In this document: positions 56,850 through 64,000 of the stretch, piece by piece
Layout of the letters: each line of letters starts with the position of its first letter
How positions within the stretch are numbered: position 1 is the stretch's first letter
Program-made: the position numbers and the translations under genes
The notes under the pieces: model-generated
Database searches by the model: none
Told to the model about the DNA's origin: nothing
Seen by the model: only the letters and a program-made list of their open reading frames with translations
DNA from: Takakia lepidozioides
Lineage: Eukaryota > Streptophyta > Takakiopsida > Takakiales > Takakiaceae
NCBI GenBank assembly: GCA_030704615.1
Contig: CM060734.1
Span: 15,438,001 to 15,502,000 of the forward strand
Direction of reading: 5' to 3'
Length of the DNA: 64,000 bases

Positions 56850-57440
56850 TATGACCCCCGCATGCAAATACGGGGTCCCATGTCCACATCGCACTTTGCC
56901 AATACGCAAAGTAACTGTCAGACGTCAAATTGGAGAGCTCTAGAGGCAGTGAGGGAGGGAGCATTTGTTTTCAGCGCAGGAGGAGAAGGAAGTCCTTGTA
57001 TTTCACGAGCGGTAGAGAGAGGTAGAGAGCCAGAGAGAGAATGAGATTGTGAAACGTCAACGAAGAAGGCAAGGAGGATGCAGAAGGCAATGAGGAGAGC
57101 GTAGCAATGTAGGAACACGATTTTCAGGAGGAGGAACAGCCCCCCATCCTGCGCAGGAAGGGTGAAGAGGAGACTGCGTTTGAGGGCAAGACGGAAGCCG
57201 AGGAGGAGACTAATGTCGGCCTCCCGTAGAAATATCCTTACGAAGAGGTTGGAGAGGACGGAGAGGATGCTCGACACAGAGAACACATACAAGCGCAAAG
57301 TAGCTCTTGCAATTGGTGAGACTTCAGAGGCTTATAACTCTTGTTCGCATACAGCTTTTGCTTTTCGGACGCCTCATAAAGATGTAGCATGACACAGAGT
57401 GAGAAGGTGGGGAGGATTGAAGGTATGTGAAGTGTGTGGC
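56850..57440. other. Purine-rich stretch, no firm gene
   Basis: GA-rich sequence with Arg/Glu-rich frames in several phases. No recognisable protein. Confidence 0.4.
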
Positions 57441-57442
57441 AG

Positions 57443-57955
57443 AACAGTGTGCGGCGCCGCACAATGTTACAACCCCCTGTCAAGGTGTGTCATGAATGTC
57501 ATGGAACAGAGAGAGCAGGCACAAAGGGAGTTTTGTGAGGGTGAAACCATCACACAATCTGAAGCGTTGAAGGAATGGGAGACAATTGTGAAACCCGCAC
57601 ACTGTTTCTGCCCCTGTACAATGTATGCTTTTGATGTATGAAACAACAGAAGGAAAGGCTGAGTAGTGACGAGGAAGAGTGAGAAGAAGGCATGAAAACA
57701 GTGTGCGGCACCGCACACTGTTTCTGCCCATTTACATGGCAAGGTTTTGATGTTAAACTCAACAGGAGATAGGCTGAAATGTACTGATGAAGCATAGTGG
57801 AGTGGCAGCAGAAAACAGTGTGCGGTGCCGCACACTGTTTCTGCCCCTTTGCAAGGTAGGCTATTTTGTAAAAACAACCGCACGTAAACCAGCATGTAGT
57901 GATAAAGCATGTTGAAGTGGAAGCACAAAACAGTGTGCGGCACCGCACACGTGCT
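57443..57955. repeat. Array of 28-bp palindromes, unit about 117 bp
   Basis: Palindromes at 57443-57468, 57696-57723, 57813-57840 and 57928-57950, plus a half copy near 57594. Arms are AAACAGTGTGCGG and CCGCACACTGTTT around a variable central dinucleotide (CG, CA, TG, CA). Units are about 115-117 bp in the right part. Confidence 0.9.
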
Positions 57956-57961
57956 TCGCCA

Positions 57962-58609
57962 TTATCTTGTGATGCTTAGTCCTAGCTGCAAGTTGTGCAA
58001 TACCCCTGCTTTCATTTTTTCACTGACGTGGGGAGCTAATGCAATACGTCCACTTTCATGTGCCAGCCCATGGCATAACTCCCTAGCTCCATTGACGTGT
58101 CTCTTCTCGTAATAGACCAACTCTGCAGTGTCAGGGTCCACATAACATTGCTTCACTACAAACCGACACATACAACCCTTCTTGATGTCTTCCCCCGAAT
58201 TGGTTTTTGTGGTCTTGATTTGTTTCGGCTTCCGCTCAGTGGAAGTGCCCATGACTCTTGGCTGCCATGGTGGAGGTAACCTCCAAGAGGGCACCGGTTT
58301 TGTCCTCTGCATATATGAGCAGTGATACCTACGACTCAAACCACCTTCCGTTACTAACAGAGCAAAGGGACGCATAGATGCAAGGAACACAATGTATTAC
58401 ATGGATGGCACAAAGTTGGTGTGTGGAGAAAGGAGAGATCCCTCCGAATAGCCTCTTTGGCGATGTCTGTGGAAAGTGCATGGTCCATCGGAATGGGAGG
58501 AAACCCCAATGATGAAATCACTCGCACGACTCCATGGAATGTAGGCTACTTCGAATAGGCGTCCCATGCCATTAGCATCGCCATTGTAACACATTATGAT
58601 TGAAAGCAC
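57962..58609 (-). pseudogene. Zinc-finger N-terminal fragment of a transposase-like protein
   Basis: Minus strand 58609-58397 (FEVAYIPWSRASDFIIGVSS, CTFHRHRQRGYSEGS) and 58390-57962 (SRRYHCSYMQRTKPVPSW, KKGCMCRFVVKQCYVDP, VYYEKRHVNGARELCHG), separated by one stop or frame change. Cys and His spacing (C, C-M-C, C, H, CHG) suggests a DNA-binding finger like those of MULE/Kolobok-type transposases. The catalytic part is missing. The palindrome array lies directly 3' of it. Confidence 0.45.
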
Positions 58610-59529
58610 CTAGGTTCGGGGATTGTAGTTGGTTTCGAAGTTTGCAAACAAGATGGGGGACAGTGTCTTCACTTTTGTCAACTTAACTAAATATTTTAGA
58701 AGTTCAAACTTGAATTTTGGATGTCATATGTGACCATCCATGTATGAACATGTTTCCACGCATGGTCATGATGGAATGGTGCTGTTAAATGAAACATGTA
58801 CTACAGGCATGATGGATGACTGTGTTACATGATTGATGTATCATGTATTTCATGCCTGAGTGGAGTGGGGGCAGGGGCGGGTGGGCCCAAGTGTGCCAAA
58901 TGCAGTCTCATGCACCAGATCCCTCCTATCACCCTCTCCAGGGTCCTCTTTGCAGGATGTGCAGGATCCTTTGAGATAATCTCCCAGTCACTCCACCTTT
59001 GTTGCATCCTACAATATGTTCATACTCAACTGTAACCTGCACAACTCCCCTCAAACAACTGCAGGTGGAGTTGTGTTACTGAAAACATCGAGTCCGTCCA
59101 TAAGGTTTTTGGTGAGACCATGACCAGTTGTCCAACAATGCAGACTTTAGTTCGCCGCACTGTAAAAAGAAGAGACAATCCTCTGCTGAAAGCACCAAAC
59201 AACTCAAACTGAGAAGCATACCTAGGTCTGAGTGCCTGACTGGAAGTATCGGATTATACTATCACTGAACTCAACTAACAAACTCGTGGGTCCACAGCAC
59301 AAATCAAGACTATTGAAACACTTGTCTTCCACGGTCCAATTCATTAGCGGTCATGCCTATCGTTACGCCTGCAAAAGGAATCATCCAACAGAAGGATATG
59401 TCGTTGGCTATCAGTACCTGATGCGACTCATACATACTAGACTACTCAAAACTTAAAACTCCTCCCTCATAATTTCAAACTCCCACAACCACATGATCCC
59501 AAAATGTACAACATACTTCAACCATTGGG
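58610..59529. other. Intergenic sequence, nothing firm
   Basis: Lies beyond the 3' end of the LUC7-like gene. Only short frames are present. Confidence 0.5.
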
Positions 59530-62500
59530 TTACTCTGAACCAGGAACATAACTATTTTCCTGACAACGCTTCTGAACCTTTCCCAGAGTCCCAATCTGAG
59601 ACCTGAAATCAATCAAGTTGACTTTGTAAGTACTGAGTTACACACATGCATTATACTCTCCCCCTGCATGTGAACACAAACTTCTTTTGGCTTTACTGAA
59701 CACCTTCACATGGATGAGGCCTACCTATAACGATCACCCCTGTCTCTCAGTCGCTCCCTTGAGCGCGAACGTGACCTGCATTGGACATCCAATGTCTTGT
59801 AAAGAGATTGTTTCTTCATCATGAATCTCCATGGAGTATAGCTCAAGTCTAAGATGATACCGACCTCAGCAAGCGACACTTCAGAGTAAGTCCCACATGC
59901 AATGTGCTAAGAAAACAAATAATTTTTAAGCTGCAGTACATACTATCAACTAAAATCGCATCTTACCTGCGCTGAGTTCGACTATCATAGTCACGATCTG
60001 ACCTTCCACGTTCTCTCCCCCTGTCCCGATCTCCTCTGTCCCTCTCCCTTCCACTGCGATGATCGCGCACTCGCTCCTTTTCATGCTCCCTTTCACGTTC
60101 CTTCTCTGCTTCCTTTTCCTTCTCACGATCTACACGTTCCCTCTCACGCTCTCCATCTTTCTCCCTCTCTCTGTCTTTGCTGAGACCCCGATCCTTGCTA
60201 GGACCCCGTTCTCTAAGTCTGGTACAAAAAGAACACACGATGCCAGTCTCAAGATAGCATATACATACCCCAAGCCAAGTCACTCCCATGCATGGAGGCT
60301 CTCCTCTCACCGACACACAAGCTCAAGGGGCCACACTCTTTCTCACCTATCCATCTCATCTCTTTCACATGAAAACAGAAGGATTGAGACCTCATCGCAT
60401 CTCAACACACAGACAGTATCATCAAGTAAAGACGATGAAATCTGTCTAAAAGGTAAATGCCTGTACTGCAAGACATGAACACACCCTGCATTCTTTGTCA
60501 TGCTTCCTTCACATAAATACCATCAGCATAGATAGTGGGCTCCGCACACTCTCAAGCTGGGGTTAACACTTCCTCACCTCTCCTCCCCTTTTCTCCACCT
60601 TCCAGAACAGGCATAACATTCATGCCCCATGTTATGGCTAAGATGGCAGAGTCAAGTCTAGACCTGTTAGTATACAGCCACAGCCCAAATGCAATCATCC
60701 AAGGCCCACAGAGGTTGCTTTAAGGTAAGGCCTGACTCATGGTTTCGCCAAAAAATGCTGCGACTTCAATAAGGCAATTGCCAAAGAACTATACAGGATT
60801 TTAGGCGGTTGCTGGGAGACAATGAGAGAATCATCCAGCAAAGAAGTAGAGGTTAGAAAGCTAGTGATGGTCTGATTGAGTCCAATGTCACAGAATGTCA
60901 CTTACTTCTCCTCCTCTACTGCCTCGGGCCTTCGCACGCTATTCCTCTCGGCCTGATACTCATCCAAAACACTGAAATCAGCAATGATACGTGAAACGCG
61001 ATGTTCCCTCTTCTCCTAGATGTGATCTCAAAAGACTGAAAACCGGGCCAGAAGAGGGAGAGTGGTGGTACTCTGTTGGGAGTGAAAGTTGGACGAAATG
61101 TTATAAGCATCATCCACGAGAAGTGAAATGTGCCTCCCATAACAGGCTCACATCAAGCTCAACAGACTTTCACCCCTGAAGAAGACATGCGTTAAGAAAG
61201 TGCCCAACCAAGACAAAGACTGCCTCAGTGCCTCATATTTGGATCACCTAGCCCATAGCGGCTACTACACATCCTTTTATAACTTTGAGGCACCTCGGAC
61301 GTGGTGATATCCTAATTCACAGTCGCTCACATGCCCAGCAGGATCATCCTTCCCAATTGGCTAACCCAAAGATTGAACAACAATAGACACAAGTTTGTAG
61401 TTGACCCTTACACCAACCCCTGGATTTACGGTAGAGAATGAAATACAAAATATAGGTGACTTAAATGCAGGACCACCTAAAGTGTCTTAAAGACTGGACA
61501 ATCTTTAGGAAGATTGAGCCAAGACACCACCAGCCCTTCCTCCCCATTCAAATCTGCAAAAAAGCCAATCCTTGGCCTTTTATTCACCAACCTTCCAACC
61601 AAGAGTCAAGACAGACCCCAGACCACCCTGACACTGTCAATAATCTGGACATCGGCCTGGACACCTGGTGACAACACTTAAGTTCTTCACACCCTAGCAT
61701 GTGCTATCATTCCGTGGCACTTGCATCATCATATATTACTGCACAATTTATTGCAGCACTTCATTGGAACTCCAACCGAAACCTGAAGCTTGGACTCACC
61801 AATGCTGTTTACATGAGAATGGCTCAGTTCTGAGGGATGTTCTAGGCCACTGTTGAACTACAGACAATTAATTTGCTTCAGCTCCATGACTGTCCACCCG
61901 TCCATTCATGAGAAAATAACACCATTACGGGTTGCACGAGGTCTTACAAAATGTGCACCGAAGGAGCTGTTGATTGGTAGGACAGGTAAACCGCAGTAGA
62001 GGTGATTGGACGAACTTGGTTTACTTGACATAGAAGCTGCCAAGTGGGGACACCAATTACATTCCATAAGCCTGCGAGTGACTAGCTCAAACTCTGGTTT
62101 TTCATCGCATTGTTCCAGCTGACACAGTTGCGGACTCTCCATAACACTCTTCTCCCGAATATGCACAAACAGGTAGCAACATCCACCTTTCTGTGTGGAC
62201 CCTTGCTAGCTTAATCAACCACGTGGACAAGGCTGCCAAAATTGCTAGCCAGGACTTCTAGGACAGAGCACATTAGTGAACCAAGTCCTATGAGTAGATT
62301 CTATGGCCCCCTCAAATTAAAAAAAACAACTGTTCATACAGTCAACCGTTAGTTGATGGATGTAGTGCTCCAGGAAAGTAGTCTGTGCAATCGCTGAGAG
62401 ACTATACTGTTGACCACAACACAAACTGTATTACGAGAAATTCATTGAAACTCTCATTGCTCCCTTGCCTTCACATACATCATGCCCAGGGTCACGGGCG

Positions 62501-63944
62501 AGACCGACTCAAACAAGGAACGCTCTCTATGTTTCAAAACAACCTTGCTTACAGTTGCGCTTACAAGACCACTGTTACACTGGCATTTCCTATTGCAATA
62601 GGGGAGGAACGAACTGCAGAAACCTTCAGAACTCCGATCATTAAAGAACCTGATGAACAAAGAAGAGACCCTCATGTCCCGAGGGAGAATAGTCCAAAGA
62701 AAGACACAAACATAATCCTTGAAAACAAACCAAAGAAGGACATTCCAAGATGGCAGGTACAGATTGAACTAACTTACTCTCAGGTCAACCAGCTTTTCAC
62801 GGATTTGCATGTATCCCAAATGCAGCTTCCCGCCGAAGTGGTCCGCCAACCGCCGATCACTGGAATGTTAAGACCAAGGAACCAGCCATGATGAACAATC
62901 TACTATTCATCTCTAAAGTACGCATACTAGAGAACATCGAGTGCTACAATGCGAGAGTGGAATCGGCTTGCAAGGACCCACATTTCAATTTCCTTTCCAT
63001 CTATCTCAACAAAATACTCTTGCCTGGTTTGCTGTGGATGCTAGTTTGCTATAGATGTTACTAAATACTAAGCTTCGTCAGTACCAAAGGTGCACCAGGA
63101 TTCTGTTGACGATTAAAAAGATAAAGAACTCAATTGTTGATTCAACCATTTTAGAAGTGAACATGACCTACCACTAGGCCATGTTGAGTAGGTCACATTG
63201 ACGTGTAAATGCTACTGCTAAGTATTGATGAAAGCAAAAAAATAGTTCAAATGTTGGGAAGTTGGATGATAAAAAAGGGCTTGGAGAAACTAATGATGAG
63301 AGAAACTTATTCAATGTTGCCATCTGATGTCTTCACTGGAAAAAGTTACTTGTTCTTAAGGATGTAGAACCCCAAGCCAAGCTTCCAAACAAACTTTTGC
63401 ATCAAAACATGCCAAGTTCAAGACCCAGCTTAACAGAAACGGCTTCCAAAAAGAATGCCCAACGACTCTATGATGTGCGAAGTGAAAGACATGTGTAAGC
63501 AGAAAACTGAGCTGCATAATACATACAGTCAACATGGTGGAATGCCATCATCATCTTGAAAGACCCATAACAACTCTGCTGCCAAACACCAACGTTGGTG
63601 ATTAACGTGGGGTATATTTGTACACACTTCTAGGCTCGGGAGAACCAAATGTTCACCCTCAACAAGAATAGCCAGAATGTTCCTTGACACAGGCTTTTCT
63701 CAGTTCCAGATGCCCTAGGATAATATTAACATGGTATATCATCGTAAGCTGTGGCTTCACAAGTGCCTTAACCAGCAACCAGATGGTTACAACACTTCCC
63801 GGATCCAAAAGATCAGCAAGCAACATGGTCAAACACAAATGAGTGCAAATTCAAAAAGCAATAACATGACTAAAACCTGTTTTACCTGTCATAGATGCTC
63901 AAGAACGCTCCACAGATGTCACAGACTCGAAGCTTCTGGTCGGC
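59530..63944 (-). CDS. LUC7: LUC7-like U1 snRNP splicing factor, 3' part
   Basis: The product should act in the nucleus in U1 snRNP, helping 5' splice-site choice. Visible exons are 63886-63944 (ADQKLRVCDICGAFLSIYD), 62778-62859 (SDRRLADHFGGKLHLGYMQ, IREKLVDLR), 60906-60971 (VLDEYQAERNSVRRPEAVEE), 59967-60218 (Arg/Glu/Asp-rich), 59725-59775 (RSRSRSRERLRDRGDRYR) and 59530-59602 (SQIGTLGKVQKRCQE, stop at 59530). The first two form the second LUC7 zinc finger (C-x2-C and H-x6-H). They join in frame through an S codon split by the intron, as do the last four exons. All have GT-AG borders. At least one small exon between 62778 and 60971 is unresolved, since phases there do not match directly. The first finger and N-terminus are outside the window. 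Confidence 0.88.
60972..62777 (-). other. LUC7-like gene introns
   Basis: About 1.8 kb between recognised exons, probably two introns around one small missing exon. A further intron of about 1.0 kb spans 62860-63885. The plus-strand frame 62385-62891 overlaps exon 62778-62859 and is treated as chance. Confidence 0.6.
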
Positions 63945-64000
63945 CTGCATGGACTCAGTACCTTAGAAACCATTTCTAAGCTAGAACTCCACAAATTTGC

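Noticed and set aside
62385-62891. A 168-residue plus-strand ORF
   Set aside because: It overlaps, antisense, the well-supported LUC7 zinc-finger exon 62778-62859 and has no recognisable features.

Overview
This is a nuclear, intron-bearing plant-type window made mostly of nested and broken transposable elements. One recognisable host gene lies at the right edge. Plant features are a LUC7-type splicing-factor gene, PLS-type pentatricopeptide (PPR) fragments, CACTA (En/Spm) tnp2 transposase pieces and a chromodomain Ty3/gypsy family primed by initiator-Met tRNA. Heavy repeat load, long introns and many long G/C homopolymers suggest a large-genome streptophyte. A charophycean alga such as Chara is my guess, inferred and not shown by the sequence.

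Left third (1-16635): three copies of one Ty3/gypsy chromovirus. Copies A (1-2142) and C (10426-15905) are on the minus strand and appear to share a single LTR, as a tandem LTR-internal-LTR-internal dimer. Copy B (2713-10300) lies in reverse orientation inside that shared LTR and splits it at 2712/10301. B's 3' LTR is itself split by a nested solo LTR (9486-10203). B and C form an inverted repeat with arms of about 5.5 kb.

16636-20840: a truncated minus-strand ORF; an array of 96-bp units, each with a 32-bp near-palindrome, interrupted by another solo LTR (17535-18251); then a broken plus-strand gene resembling a circularly permuted (beta-class) amino-DNA methyltransferase with a degenerate catalytic motif.

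20940-29970: remnants of a second retroelement family, short tandem arrays, a GC-rich duplicated tract and a CACTA end (26388) with a spliced accessory-type gene on the minus strand. 29994-38951: a non-coding repeat family of about 2.5 kb in three direct copies plus a divergent inverted copy. 39373-43325: another CACTA end, a gene with a SET-like C-terminus and a tnp2 N-terminal exon. 43330-46243: a gag-like coiled-coil gene with its own 3' LTR-like end.

46579-58609: a transposon graveyard with a zinc-finger transposase fragment, a CACTA end (47151), a degenerate tnp2 gene carrying a SINE with a 14-bp target duplication, rearranged tnp2 halves joined to PPR fragments, a CACTA right end (56849), an array of 28-bp palindromes in units of about 117 bp and a second zinc-finger fragment.

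59530-63944: the 3' part of a minus-strand LUC7-like U1 snRNP gene. Its predicted splice joins keep frame, so it is the best supported functional gene here; its 5' end lies beyond the window. The other genes are mostly transposon-borne and disrupted, and I see no operon-like cooperation.
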